64,000 nt of DNA from Tubulanus polymorphus (lineage: Eukaryota; Nemertea; Palaeonemertea; Tubulaniformes; Tubulanidae). The DNA is taken from the NCBI RefSeq assembly GCF_964204645.1, contig NC_134034.1, positions 11,556,462 through 11,620,461 on the forward strand, given 5' to 3'. How positions within the stretch are numbered: position 1 is the stretch's first letter; every line of letters begins with the position of its first letter. Shown piece after piece: positions 52,601 through 58,900 of the stretch. A model generated the notes under the pieces. The model had not been told where the DNA came from and did no database searches. It was given only the letters and a program-made list of their open reading frames with translations. The translations under genes were made by a program, and so were the position numbers.

Positions 52601-53176
52601 TCCTACTAATCCATGATTCTATAATATCAAGAAAAATATTATCAATTCATGGTATAAAAACAGCAAAAAGCATCAAAACTGATAAAATCTAAAATCCGAG
52701 ACGTTTTCAGTCAAATCCGTTCGTTGTTTTTGAGTGAAAAATTTGTAGACCGGTTTTTTAGAAGATTTAAAAATTCAACAAACAGCTGAAAAAAGATCAA
52801 ATAGGAATTGACAAGCACTGTATCGTGGAAGAAAGACATTATGAACATACTCTGAAAATAAAACAACATTTTAACAGAAGAAGCAAAGACGATATAATAT
52901 TGGAAGAGAAATGGATGGAACCAGGTCCGGGAGGCTGGGGAGTGATTGACTTTGAGTTTGAGCAGAAGAGATTTTTACTTACACACTTTGATTTGGAGTC
53001 GGCGCTCCTAAAGCTATAATGTGTTCCGCTACAGAAAATCCGAAATAAGAATCCGGGTGTCCAGTTTTAATCAGCGGTATATGCGTATCCAGATTAAACG
53101 TCAAAATACACCGGTAAAACGTAAATAAACACCAGCAACTTAAATATAAAATCCACCACCGAGCCGTAGCCGCCAT
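21547..53176 (-). CDS. Integrin alpha subunit, laminin-receptor (alphaPS1/alpha3-6-7) type, 20 exons
   Basis: Exons from 53176 down to 21547 join with consistent phases into 1088 residues plus stop, the usual length for an integrin alpha chain. The single-pass cell-surface protein pairs with a beta subunit to bind extracellular matrix. Order: signal peptide (about 1-29), mature start FNLD, seven-bladed beta-propeller with FG-GAP repeats to about residue 490, thigh and calf domains, furin-type RNKR site at 896-899, transmembrane helix at about 1019-1042, then GFFKR at 1045-1049. Calcium-binding DxNxDG-type loops lie at 314-322, 387-395 and 458-466. There is no inserted I domain. Laminin-type relationship is supported by the blade-2 segment DNQWMGVTLRSQGPGKKV and the cysteine pattern of exon 4, which closely match vertebrate alpha6/alpha7. 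The start at 53176 is chosen for its context (AACATGGCG) and signal peptide. Introns are full of repeats; intron 1 is 11 kb. Orthology to alphaPS1 rather than a lineage-specific paralogue needs a tree. Confidence 0.96.
22652..22777 (-). CDS. Integrin alpha exon 19: transmembrane segment (residues 1002-1043)
   Basis: Acceptor ATTTTCAG, donor GTAAGT, phase 0. Acidic juxtamembrane region, then a single hydrophobic helix (PLWIIIVAICAGLLLL and on) ending in CWK, like the vertebrate PWWIIL...LWK helix. Confidence 0.95.
22994..23124. mobile_element. Foldback element, family B, in integrin intron 18
   Basis: Begins GGGGCTGCAGTCGCTCAAAA and ends TTTTGAGCAACCGGCCCC. Inverted ends about 20 bases long, family B core between them. 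Confidence 0.75.
23364..23468 (-). CDS. Integrin alpha exon 18 (residues 967-1001)
   Basis: Acceptor TTTAAAG, donor GTAAGT, phase 0. Membrane-proximal part of the calf-2 domain (DYPYVHYVNIRSKAIVRI). Confidence 0.93.
23560..23823. mobile_element. Copy of the TTAA-flanked MITE in integrin intron 17
   Basis: Right end ...CGGGTTAA at 23823 and the shared body (GCGGTGTATCATTAGTAACT, TATTTCACTATGTTTGACAG). The left end is diverged or truncated within exon 18's upstream intron sequence. Confidence 0.6.
23987..24121 (-). CDS. Integrin alpha exon 17 (residues 922-966)
   Basis: Acceptor ATTCAG, donor GTGAGA, phase 0. Contains the conserved disulfide Cys pattern and LWNHTLVE, matching LWNSTFLEE of vertebrate alpha chains. 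Confidence 0.95.
24209..24344. repeat. Foldback element with 38-bp arms
   Basis: TAACGAGATAGATGAAGT through TTTAAGCT at 24209-24246 is an inverted copy of 24306-24344 with a few mismatches. The loop contains GCTGAAGGTGACTATTAGGT, a degenerate form of the 1956-2127 hairpin and 49-50 kb satellite core. Confidence 0.75.
24979..25128 (-). CDS. Integrin alpha exon 16 with furin site (residues 872-921)
   Basis: Acceptor GTTTCCAG, donor GTGAGT, phase 0. Contains NRNKRDY: RNKR fits the furin consensus at which alpha3/6/7-type chains are cut into heavy and light chains linked by a disulfide. Confidence 0.94.
25192..25335. repeat. Foldback element, TGATGTCATA family
   Basis: The left arm (GGCTGCCTCCGTAAATCC...TATGACATCA) and right arm (TGATGTCATAAGGGGATTTA...GAGCCATC) are inverted copies. 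The same arm sequence is tandemly repeated at 33005-33495 and scattered at 11640-11900 and 46265-46300. Confidence 0.75.
25687..25963. repeat. Dispersed repeat, about 280 bp (pair with 43824-44110)
   Basis: Long similarity with 43824-44110 in the same orientation, for example ATTGATAGAATATTGGCATC and CACTCTGATAGGGGCAGCAG. Non-coding. Probably an interspersed element. Confidence 0.8.
26640..26800 (+). mobile_element. Non-LTR retroposon-like 3' tail next to the ATT array
   Basis: CAGCGCCTTAGAGCCTTAATG followed by AAGGCACTGCACGAG and simple AAT-rich sequence resembles the conserved 3' tail of many LINE/SINE families that ends in short A/T repeats. This probably seeded the microsatellite that follows. 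Short and degenerate, so the assignment is tentative. Confidence 0.4.
26800..27335. repeat. (AAT)n microsatellite, about 530 bp, in integrin intron 15
   Basis: AAT repeats with regular interruptions by an AAATAAT step every 18-40 bases. It ends 15 bases from the donor of exon 15 at 27350. Two frames of the minus strand stay open through it as runs of L, I and Y; these are not proteins. Confidence 0.97.
27350..27572 (-). CDS. Integrin alpha exon 15 (residues 797-871)
   Basis: Acceptor ATATTTCAG, donor GTAACT, ends in phase 0. Calf domain: contains EQVFYG, Y-E-V-L-N-Q-G-P and the IYWPYEVENKRDQGKHLLYL strand, equivalent to the WPKEISNGKWLLYL segment of alpha6. Confidence 0.95.
27628..27899. mobile_element. 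Adjacent family A and family B foldback elements
   Basis: Family A copy at 27628-27766 (GGGGCCGATTGCACAGTC ... CAACTGGCCCC), then 3-4 bases, then a family B copy to 27899 (GACTGCAGTTGCTGAAAAG ... AGCAACTGCGGCCCC). Lies in integrin intron 14. Confidence 0.75.
28127..28210 (-). CDS. Integrin alpha exon 14 (residues 769-797)
   Basis: Acceptor GTTTACAG, donor GTGAGT, phase 2 on both sides. Calf domain strand ending VIQKADIWLRG. Confidence 0.92.
28370..28808. repeat. Minisatellite, 38 bp x about 11, in integrin intron 13
   Basis: Near-identical units of CTCTACCGGCCGCTTCTATC plus AGGTTTACAGATTACAAA. The period is not a multiple of three, so the 177-codon frame over it cycles through all frames. 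It is not a gene. Confidence 0.95.
28917..29068 (-). CDS. Integrin alpha exon 13 (residues 719-769)
   Basis: Acceptor GTTGCTAG, donor GTACGT, ends phase 2. Contains the conserved C-x(n)-CEIGNPF motif (vertebrate CELGNPF) of the calf-1 domain. Confidence 0.94.
29465..29595. mobile_element. Foldback element, family D, in integrin intron 12
   Basis: Starts GGGCCGAGTTTCACGAAAAA and ends TTTTTCGTGAAACTGGGCCC with TTGAAAACATGAAGTAACCA in the middle. Other copies: about 38322-38437 and 60249-60379. Confidence 0.75.
29857..29998 (-). CDS. Integrin alpha exon 12 (residues 671-718)
   Basis: Acceptor CCACTAG, donor GTAAGT, ends phase 0. Contains LTNTGEDAHLSQFTMKFP, matching the GDDAHEAKL segment of alpha6/7. 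Confidence 0.94.
30072..30211. mobile_element. Foldback element, family A, in integrin intron 11
   Basis: GGGGCCAGTCGCGCAGGCGT at the left, ATGCAACCGGCCCC at the right, family core between. Confidence 0.75.
30323..30405 (-). CDS. Integrin alpha exon 11 (residues 644-671)
   Basis: Acceptor GTCAATAG, donor GTGAGT, ends phase 2. Encodes FIKNCGDDQICHSDL, the conserved FLKxGCGDDNxCxSNL disulfide motif of integrin thigh/calf. Confidence 0.95.
30503..30655 (-). CDS. Integrin alpha exon 10 (residues 593-643)
   Basis: Acceptor CTATTTCAG, donor GTACGT, phase 0. Thigh domain: DLLNPIFFKIKYNIVEK followed by a proline-rich LPDINSFP segment typical of this position. Confidence 0.93.
31735..31975. repeat. 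Minisatellite, about 49 bp x 5, with a B-box-like motif
   Basis: On the minus strand each unit reads CATCAGGTTCGAATCCCTGC with variants, then GAGGGAGGAACGTGGCAGTC. GGTTCGAATCC is the tRNA T-arm/B-box consensus. The same pieces flank and form the 4.4-5.1 kb array. Lies in integrin intron 9. Confidence 0.75.
32286..32385. mobile_element. Foldback element, family C
   Basis: GGGTCCAGTTCCACAGTTCG at the left and CACAACTGTGGAACTGGGTC at the right; inside, GAGTTAACTCATTGAAAATG. Other copies near 9256-9354, 24393-24461 and 38570-38633. Confidence 0.75.
32806..32998 (-). CDS. Integrin alpha exon 9 (residues 528-592)
   Basis: Acceptor ATTGCAG, donor GTAAGT, ends phase 0. Start of the thigh domain, with the conserved Cys before VRLHAFLD. 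Confidence 0.94.
33005..33495. repeat. Tandem array filling integrin intron 8, about 57-60 bp unit
   Basis: Units start TTTGATGATGTCATAGGGGG and carry GCCATCTTTTCTGC. About eight copies, the first nearly identical and the last decayed. The array spans the whole intron from the acceptor of exon 9 to the donor of exon 8. Confidence 0.9.
33511..33910 (-). CDS. Integrin alpha exon 8: blades 6-7 of the propeller (residues 395-528)
   Basis: Acceptor TTTGTAG, donor GTAAGC, ends phase 2. Contains DLAVGAPYEGNGAVYIF and GGMDLDLNGYPDLLVGA, with the third cation loop at 458-466. It then enters the thigh domain (RARPAINLRTNF, two Cys). Confidence 0.96.
34454..34617. mobile_element. MITE ending GGGTCATTCATTTATTACG
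   Basis: Terminal inverted repeats of about 21 bases (GGGTCATTCATTTATTACGT against ACGTAATAAATGAATAATCC). The body has GCAATTGCGTACTGTAATGC and a G-rich block. Two inverted copies lie at 54963-55129 and 55567-55743. Confidence 0.8.
34756..34897 (-). CDS. Integrin alpha exon 7 (residues 348-395)
   Basis: Acceptor AATTTTAG, donor GTAAAA, ends phase 1. FG-GAP repeat: CQQARFGFSLANLGDLNKDGYN with the second cation-binding loop beginning at D387. Confidence 0.95.
35265..35570. repeat. G-rich minisatellite in integrin intron 6
   Basis: On the plus strand, repeated GGGGGTAGAG and GGGGTTAA runs with many G tracts; on the minus strand, P/L/S/T-rich open frames that are artefacts. G tracts of four to six could form quadruplexes. 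Ends 14 bases from the exon 6 donor. Confidence 0.9.
35584..35879 (-). CDS. Integrin alpha exon 6: propeller blades 4-5 (residues 249-347)
   Basis: Acceptor GATTGTAG (chosen over a nearby TTTTCAG because it restores the expected YLGFSVGTG motif), donor GTAAGT. Contains ASFGYEVVVIDINNDGHDD, the first cation-binding loop (314-322), then LVVGAPFYM. Confidence 0.95.
36045..36440. repeat. Tandem array derived from family A sequence
   Basis: About eight units of roughly 47 bases: GTTCTATAGCCAATCTAACA plus ACTTAAGACCAGTCTAAGCTC. Flanked by inverted family A ends (GGGCCAGTTGCTTAGTC near 36112). In integrin intron 5. Confidence 0.8.
36600..36701 (-). CDS. Integrin alpha exon 5 (residues 215-249)
   Basis: Acceptor CGACAG, donor GTAAGT, phase 1 on both sides. 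Propeller segment between blades 3 and 4, ending NSYLG (vertebrate NSYLGFS). Confidence 0.93.
36872..37109 (-). CDS. Integrin alpha exon 4 (residues 136-215)
   Basis: Acceptor TTTACAG, donor GTAAGC, ends phase 1. Encodes TCGHRYQK and GICYVLYNSLD, matching the TCAHRYEKR...GRCYVLSQNL region of laminin-binding alpha chains, then LGLPGINVWAG. Confidence 0.95.
37181..37555. mobile_element. Two adjacent family A foldback elements
   Basis: Copies at 37181-37320 and 37322-37555. The second has an internal tandem expansion of GTTGTTAGATTGGCTATAGA. This shows how the family's interior amplifies. Both begin GGGCCCAGTTGCACAGTC. Confidence 0.8.
38052..38131 (-). CDS. Integrin alpha exon 3 (residues 109-135)
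   Basis: Acceptor GATTCAG, donor GTAAGT, ends phase 0. Encodes KDNQWMGVTLRSQGPGKKV, almost the vertebrate alpha6/alpha7 blade-2 motif (EDQWMGVTVQSQGPGGKV). This short exon gives the best clue to subfamily. Confidence 0.96.
38963..39526 (+). other. Orphan open frame nested in integrin intron 2
   Basis: The frame is open for about 188 codons after a stop at 38960-38962. The first in-frame ATG is at about 39128, leaving roughly 130 residues. The predicted protein (for example SSHGLRLRPSTYQLIEAQSW) is not repetitive and has ordinary composition, unlike the other long frames here, but I recognise no domain. It lies opposite the integrin gene. It could be a nested single-exon gene, a retrocopy or transposon remnant, or chance. 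Confidence 0.25.
39539..39674. mobile_element. Foldback element, family A
   Basis: GGGGCCGGTTGCATAGTCAT at the left, GACTATGCAACTGGCCCC at the right. One of the cleaner copies, useful for deriving the consensus. Confidence 0.8.
40022..40165. repeat. Minisatellite, 21 bp x about 6
   Basis: Units of GACGGACCCAGATCCACGCC, 21 bases, with alternating endings. The minus-strand frame is a multiple of three and stays open (DLGPSAV repeats). Confidence 0.9.
40225..40705. repeat. Homogeneous minisatellite, 34 bp x about 14
   Basis: Units of GTGTCATTGAGTACAGGGCA plus CGGGGAGCCCGTCG differ by only one or two bases (A/G at one position). High identity suggests recent expansion. Contains the small palindrome CGGGGAGCCCG. 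In integrin intron 2. Confidence 0.95.
41205..41648. repeat. Cluster of family B fragments
   Basis: Four partial family B copies in a row (AGTTGGTTAGAGTTAACC, AGTTGACATAGTGAC, AATTGAAACTTCATTGTCAC). The last begins GGGGCTGCAGTTGCTCAAAA and ends GAGCAACTTCAGCCCC with TCA/TGA at its edges. Confidence 0.7.
41861..41991 (-). CDS. Integrin alpha exon 2 (residues 65-109)
   Basis: Acceptor TCCTAG, donor GTACGT, enters in phase 2 and leaves in phase 1. Encodes ILIGAPRGNSTF and the first propeller blade with two Cys (VVYSCPI, TDCQLLRIDDL). Confidence 0.94.
41992..42140. repeat. Short tandem repeat next to integrin exon 2
   Basis: About four units of TAGGAAAAAACAACATAGCT plus TCATTAGTATCC. The first unit carries the exon 2 acceptor (CTCCTAG), so the splice site itself is within the repeat. 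Confidence 0.85.
42610..43305. repeat. 24-bp minisatellite, about 29 copies, related to family C ends
   Basis: Units of GGAACTGGGTTCAGAGTCAACTGT type (24 bases, a multiple of three), so plus and minus frames stay open for 260-330 codons. The unit is the family C terminus (ACTGTGGAACTGGGT) repeated. No start context, no domain; not a gene. Confidence 0.93.
43824..44110. repeat. Dispersed repeat, second copy (pair with 25687-25963)
   Basis: Same order and orientation as the first copy: AAGGGCCGTATTATGACATC, ATTGATAGAATATTGGCATC, GGTGTGGCCGCCTCTCTAAA. Confidence 0.8.
46480..46595. repeat. (GA)n microsatellite
   Basis: GA repeats with G-rich interruptions in integrin intron 1. Confidence 0.95.
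47030..47600. repeat. Polypurine minisatellite, about 570 bp
   Basis: Almost pure A/G on the plus strand, with GGGAGAGGAGAGAGGGAGAG-type units. Frames across it give R/G/E-rich or S/P/L-rich strings; not coding. Confidence 0.95.
49065..50275. repeat. Satellite array, about 69-bp unit, roughly 18 copies
   Basis: Units of TTGAGCTAGTGTAGTTTATT, CAACGTTTCGACTATATTCT, AATAGTCATCTTCAGGAATA and CTGTATTCC. Each has two hairpins (GACTAT...ATAGTC and GGAATACTGTATTCC). Variants (TAGCTTATT, missing TTTC) alternate in a higher-order pattern. The core is shared with the perfect hairpin at 1956-2127. Confidence 0.92.
51375..51905. repeat. Minisatellite, about 39 bp, derived from family C ends
   Basis: Units of AACCCACACAACTGTGGAAC plus TGGATCCAGAGTCAAATCA, about twelve copies. 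ACTGTGGAACTGGRTCC is the family C terminus. The unit is a multiple of three, so both strands are open for about 100 codons. Confidence 0.9.
52983..53176 (-). CDS. Integrin alpha exon 1: signal peptide and first propeller strand (residues 1-65)
   Basis: ATG at 53176 in context AACATGGCG, then MAATARWW and a hydrophobic signal core, then FNLDTHIPLIK and DSYFGFSVAEH, the integrin alpha mature N-terminus. Donor GTAAGT at 52982, ends phase 2. Joining to exon 2 gives NQSVILIGAPRG as expected. A GTG-initiated upstream extension is ignored. Confidence 0.94.
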
Positions 53177-53300
53177 GTTTACAACTACTGCTAGCAGTGT
53201 GTGTGCGTGTTCGTTAACAGGTGGCAGCACGTGCCGGTCTAATGCCCGCAGGACGGGGCCGTGGCGGGCGCCGGCACCAGCACCGGCACCACCTGTATTT
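53177..53300 (-). promoter_or_regulatory. GC-rich 5' flank / 5' UTR of integrin alpha
   Basis: The 120 bases before the ATG are much more GC-rich than the surroundings (GGCGGGCGCCGGCACCAGCA on the plus strand). This fits a CpG-type start region. No TATA box or initiator can be fixed. Confidence 0.35.
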
Positions 53301-53984
53301 CGAAGAAAGTCTCCAACATAAAAACATTAAAACCGGATATAAAACCATAAATTCAAACTGGAAAGCTTATGATTAACTAAACAGTCTTTGATTTAATTTT
53401 CATTAACATTATTTTACAAGATAACTAGAGTTTTGCCTCCCTTGCCTTAACTTTGAGTTTTTCAAACATGATCAAATTGGTTATTTTCTCAAATGTTACA
53501 TTTAATGCAAGTATTTTGGAGACGTATTCTCTTCTATGCACCATATAGACATTGGTAAACCATGGGTTTAGAGTCCGTATATAGCTAGCACAATCTACTG
53601 ATTAATTCTGTTCATATATCCTCATTTATCAAGAGACTGCTATAGGGTTCCGAGCTATTTTCCATAAGGACCTTAATGAAAATAGTATTTTATGAACCGG
53701 TGAAAAGCACCACAGTGAAAAAGTTGCGATACACGTAACTAAACAATTGAAAAGTTTTAACATGACTGACGAACATGTAGGCCTATGTCGTTTTATTCTT
53801 ACACAACTAAATCAGTTATTCAAAAACAGTTCAAAATAAAAACATTGTACTACACTAAACCTACAAATACACTCACTCTGAAAAGTGTAAGGTTAACTAA
53901 TCAATCTTCCTTCTTATAAGAAAACAAAAAACGAGTTTTCTTCATCTTTAAGAGATTTCTTCATAGACTCGACTCCATTTCATA

Positions 53985-54203
53985 GTAATTCCTCAGCTTT
54001 GCGACTGAGGGCGCTTTTCTAATTATTTCTTGTATAAGTTCTTGTTTTTGTTTTTTGATTATGCTACTATGTATTATGTATTCTCTATTTAATGTCATTC
54101 TTTAATGTTTTGTCCTGTAAAATTATTGCATGTCTTATCCTATGTATAAATGTTATATACGGCGCAATAAATATAAGTTCAAGTTCAAGTTCAAGTTCAA
54201 GTA
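53985..54203 (+). mobile_element. Non-LTR retroposon-like 3' end with (TTCAAG)n tail
   Basis: Ends GGCGCAATAAATATAAGTTC followed by four TTCAAG units. Elements with a T-rich 3' UTR, AATAAA and a short terminal microsatellite are typical truncated LINE or SINE 3' ends. No reverse transcriptase remains. Confidence 0.5.
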
Positions 54204-54962
54204 TCGGCTGCATTTTCTTCATTTGAGGCACAGAGGCACAAAGCCATTTCCAAAAATTACGAAACACTAACTAAACAACAATTATTGAATATTCTCATTG
54301 TAATAATTTATATTTCAAAATGTAAATTGTGGCACGATTTTACACGAACATATATAACCTGGACGGATCGATATCAACATCTTAAAATCACATTCAAAAT
54401 AATAAAATTCTAATATAAAATTGCTATGGGTGAAACATGAACTTATTCTAATAGCGTTAAAATGAAGTTGAAAAAGTAGCGAAAATATCCATTCTTACAA
54501 AATAGGCACTTTAGATCATGATCCGTTAACTCAAGCCTTAGGCATTTGGCCTGGGTATACTGGAAGCTAAAAACAATAAACAATCTATCAACGAATCATA
54601 ATTGAAGGTTTAAACGAGGCTCAAGTCTTCCAGAAGCACGAAATTGAGGCCGCGCTTAAAGCATCACGGGCCGGCTTTGTAGACTGGTATTATCTTTAAC
54701 CCAGGGCTAACTCAATTCATTTTTGATATGATAAGTTAATGTAATGTATAAAAGGATTAAGTAAGTATCATGTGAGGAAGGATTTTAGGGGTGTTCTCGG
54801 ACGGTCGGACCGGGTTTAAGTTAATAACCAGTCTATAACACCGGCCCCAGTATATTCATAGTATTTTTCATAAAACAGATTAAAAGAAATCACAGCAGTC
54901 TTGATGAGAATAAAATATGTAACAGATTCTATAAGTTCCAGATTCCATCAGTACCGGTAGTC

Positions 54963-55129
54963 AAGGGATCATTCATTTATTACGTACGCATAAAATTTGA
55001 ATTTTTCAACCCCCCTCCCCCTCTGTACGCAAAATTGGCCATCTAATCATATACATTAAGCATTACAGTACGCAATTGCACTGACCCCTCCCCTGTCCCC
55101 TAATGCGTATGTGATAGATGAATGACCCC
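54963..55129. mobile_element. MITE ending GGGGTCATTCATT, copy 2
   Basis: GGGATCATTCATTTATTACG at the left, GATAGATGAATGACCCC at the right. Inverted relative to the copy at 34454-34617. Confidence 0.8.
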
Positions 55130-55566
55130 ATAGACTCTAACACTAACATTTATAACCTAATCAACGTAACACAACAAATTGTCGTACGGAACCCGGTTCC
55201 ACTGTTTGTTATCAATATTTGACTCACAGGTTAAAATCAGTGGCCAAAAACTATTCTCAACTGAAATTCGACCAAGAACTGGTTGTAGCATGATTCTATG
55301 CAACAAAAATACACGTTGGTTCGCGCGGAAGTACAGTAGACACCGCGGTGGCCTCAGATCTTGTGGGACCAATAAATTCTCTCAGAGATGGGCGAATTCT
55401 GGGGCAGTCAGAGCAGGAATAGGTTGTCATCATCATGAAAATGTGGGGCAAGTGATAATCTGATCGGTAGTCTAGTACCTAGCCATTGTTCCTGAAACAA
55501 CTGGTATTCAGACTATCTGATCGGGAGTCGACTCCGGGGTAAACATGGTCTGGAGAACGTGATAAT

Positions 55567-55743
55567 CTGAGGCAGTCAGGGATCATTCATTTATTATGTA
55601 CGCATAGAATTTGAATTTTTCAACCCCCCTCCCCCTCTGTACGCAAAATAGGCCATTTTTTCATATACATTAAGCATAACAGTACGCAATTGCACTGACC
55701 CCTCCCCCTCCCCTAATGCGTACGTAATATATGAATGATCCCT
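55567..55743. mobile_element. MITE ending GGGGTCATTCATT, copy 3
   Basis: GGGATCATTCATTTATTATG ... CGTAATATATGAATGATCCC. Same orientation as copy 2, only 440 bases away. Confidence 0.8.
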
Positions 55744-55847
55744 CAACTAAACGTCTGCGTATCTCACTGCATTCCTAGATGAACGTTCTCGCACTGGGTG
55801 ATCCTACCCCCCTGAACGGGCGCACGTGGGGTAATGAACTATTTCTA

Positions 55848-55944
55848 TCATATTTGTGAAAGGAATAAATATCTAACATTGTCATCAGCTACGTTGATGT
55901 CATGAACTCCGTCGCCGGTTATTTTCAATAATCGCGGCTGGACG
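55848..55944 (-). CDS. CERKL: CERKL-like last exon
   Basis: Acceptor TTTTTCAG. Completes FTVQPRLLKITGDG, equivalent to the C-terminal beta strand (IRLHPRLISLYG) of human CERKL, then a short tail and TGA at 55848-55850. Confidence 0.85.
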
Positions 55945-58900
55945 CTGAAAAATATGGAAAAAAATGTTCAAATTAATCAGTTTGCAAAAAGTAAAACACC
56001 AGTAACATCTTTCATATTTCTGTTCAAATTAATCAGTAATCAACAGTAAGACCCTCGATCAGTAATGAATCAGTAATCAAGGGGGGTTAAAACCCATGGC
56101 AACATCCTTCAAATGTTTCGTATTTCTGTACGCATCAAACAAATTAAATCAGTAACAAATACTGAATATCAGGAATCTAGTTGCCAGCTCTGGACTCTGG
56201 TTTTCACGTAATTGGATATGAATTTATTTTGAAACCATGAAACGAGTCCCGTCCGAAAGTTGATACAAACTCGATCTCCAAACAAACAATTGATATTTTA
56301 CTCACGTGAAATGCAGTTCTGTAAACGTGTCGTCGAGAATCTCGTTATCGACGCACCAATTCGACCTTGACCTCGATTCTTCTTTCTCTTTGCGTTTCTG
56401 CTCTTTTCGTTCTCGTTTCAGTTTACGTTTCACCGAGTTACGTTCCAACAGAGCGATGCTGCTGCGAGGTTTCGACGACGACGGCGGCGGTTTCGACGAC
56501 GCTGGTCCAGCAGGTGGCGCCGCCGGCGTGCTCGATCGTCTGCTCCGCAAACCGCCCTTGAACAACGACGATAAACTCAGACGCCGTTTTCGTAGCGTCG
56601 GTTTTTCGTCGTCCTGAGAAGAAAAATTGAGAGAAATTTTCCTCTTAAGGCTAAACAAAAATGATACCTTGTTTCTCCGCAGCGGCCGGGTCATTTTTGT
56701 AAAATATGATAAAATTTATAAACAGTTCATTTCTACAGCGGCCGGGTCTGTTATGGTAAAATTGATCACGATTTTAAAAAAAGTAATGTATAGGGTAGAT
56801 AGGCGGCCGGCCGGGTCAACATTTAAGCTCAACAGAGCGGAGAAACAAGGTATCAATTTTTTTTTAGCCTAACAATTATCCGGCACATTTTGCTGATGAC
56901 TGATGAGACTATTTTCAGTCTTGATGAATGTCACTAATGGAAACCCACAATATCAATTGAAACGACTGTTATCGTTTTTTTCTTACGTTTCGGATGGAAT
57001 CCTGCCACCTGTACTCAGAGTTTATTTGGAAAATTCAATGTTTTGTTTTTCAAATAATCTCTGAAGATTCCACCTGAAACAGTTTACATTGATATTATGG
57101 GTTTCTCTTAATCATTTCTGACAACTCCGGACCTAAATCCATCGTTGTTGGTTAATTTCAGGGGCCTACACCCAGCTACTGTGGAACAGAGGTCTCGGGG
57201 CCTGCACTCAGTTCCATAGTTCTAAGTCAAATCATTACTAGACTTCGAAAAGTTGTGTCTGTTGACTCTAATTTTTGATAAATTATTTTTGATTCGAATC
57301 TAATTGAAATATAAAAGAAACTGAGGCGCAGTTAACCAGCAACCAATAGCGACGCCTGGTGGATTATCACAGAATCCTCGCTTGCCGCAGTAGACGTGTC
57401 AGTATCCTGCTAAAATTCACTTTTTGATCAGTGATTTTCTTACTTTTTCATTGTCACCATTAATCGATGTATTTTCACTGTTAGCACCGGTAGTAGTTGT
57501 CCCTATGCTGCTGCTATCATCGTCGCCATCCTCTTCGTCATCGGAATCATCATCGCTCAAACGATCTGTGTCTATTACGTCCATTGACGCCGATTTCTTC
57601 AACTATAAACAAACAATCAGTAAAATATCGAACGCGAAATCCGAATAAAAAAATCATAAGAACATGAATTTTGTTTCTATTTTATGAAAATCAAATAGTC
57701 TTCGCTGAAATGTCTAATCGAAAATCTGAATGAAAAAATTATAAAAACGTGAATTTTGTTTCTTTCATATGGAAGTGAAATAGTCTTTGCTGAAATATCT
57801 AATCTCTTCTTGTTTATAAACGTAACAAAATAAAATCTGAATGAAAAAATTATGAAAACATGAATTTTGTTTACTATCTTATGAAAATATTTGCTGAATT
57901 ATCTAATTTTTTTTTAAATAAACGTACGGTTCGTTTGAGTTTTACGTTCGCCATCTGTTGCTCGATTTCGTCATTGTAGCCGTTGTCTTTTTGGTGCCAC
58001 GTCGATTTCAATTGTTGTTTGAATTTCACTTCTTTAACGCGATGAACCTCGACGAACGGATATTCAAACTGCAGAAAATATGAATATACAGGAAAAATTA
58101 ACGACATTTTCTAGCTATATCAACAAATTTCTCTTGACTTTTGACTTTTCCCTGATTTTTAGCTTTTTTACAAAATTCCCAGACTATTCCCTGATTTCCA
58201 GATACAGGTGGCCACCCTAATTATACGTTTAAAACTACAAATTGATAAGTTTCAAAAATTAAATTCCCTGTGGGCACCCTGATTATACGTTTAACACCCA
58301 ATATATACAAATTGAAAAGTTTTAGAAACTAAATCGAAAATTACACAATGTTTCGGACTTTCTCTAGGATGAATCATCGTCAGGTGTGAATTGAACAATT
58401 CACAATAGAATTTGTAGAATCTAAGGATCCCTGGGGCCGGTTCCATAGACAGGGCTTAGACTTAAGACCAGTCTAAGACCGTCTTAGATCTATAGCCAAT
58501 CTATCGACTTAAGATTAGTCTTAATATTAAAGACCACTTTTGGACTTAAGTCTCGACTATGGAACTGGCTCCTGGAGCGTAAGCACGTCGAGACGAACCT
58601 GATTTTTATAGTTGCCGTGGCGTTTCAAGAATCTCAAGAACGATTTACGATCGGTGCTCGTGACGACGATCAGATCCATGTATCCGTCTGCTAGATGAGC
58701 GTATTTACTGAATCCACGTGGCGCCATCTGGCAACGACCCGGATTCGACATGATACTGACGTTGATGTAAGGACCTTGTAGTTTTTTCCAGTCTTGTTCG
58801 ACATCGCCGTTTCTTAAATCTAAAAAGAATTAAGTATTTCTACAATGTACCCGGTGAGTACTGGTACCCCTTTGTTTAGTTTAACTGTTTTCATGCTGTG

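Larger units (their letters stand above)
41992..52982. other. Integrin alpha intron 1, 11 kb, repeat-dominated
   Basis: Between exon 1 and exon 2. Holds the 24-bp array (42.6-43.3 kb), a dispersed repeat (43.8-44.1 kb), GA-rich tracts (46.5 and 47.0-47.6 kb), the 69-bp satellite (49.1-50.3 kb) and the family C-derived array (51.4-51.9 kb). The remaining unique sequence shows no exon I can recognise. Confidence 0.75.
53300..55847. other. Interval between integrin start and CERKL-like stop
   Basis: No exon recognised. Contains a retroposon-like tail at 53985-54203 and two copies of the GGGGTCATTCATT-type MITE. It must include the CERKL-like 3' UTR and integrin promoter. Confidence 0.6.

Noticed and set aside
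52825-53019. 64-codon plus-strand frame opposite integrin exon 1
   Set aside because: Overlaps the integrin start exon on the other strand and shows no domain; probably chance.
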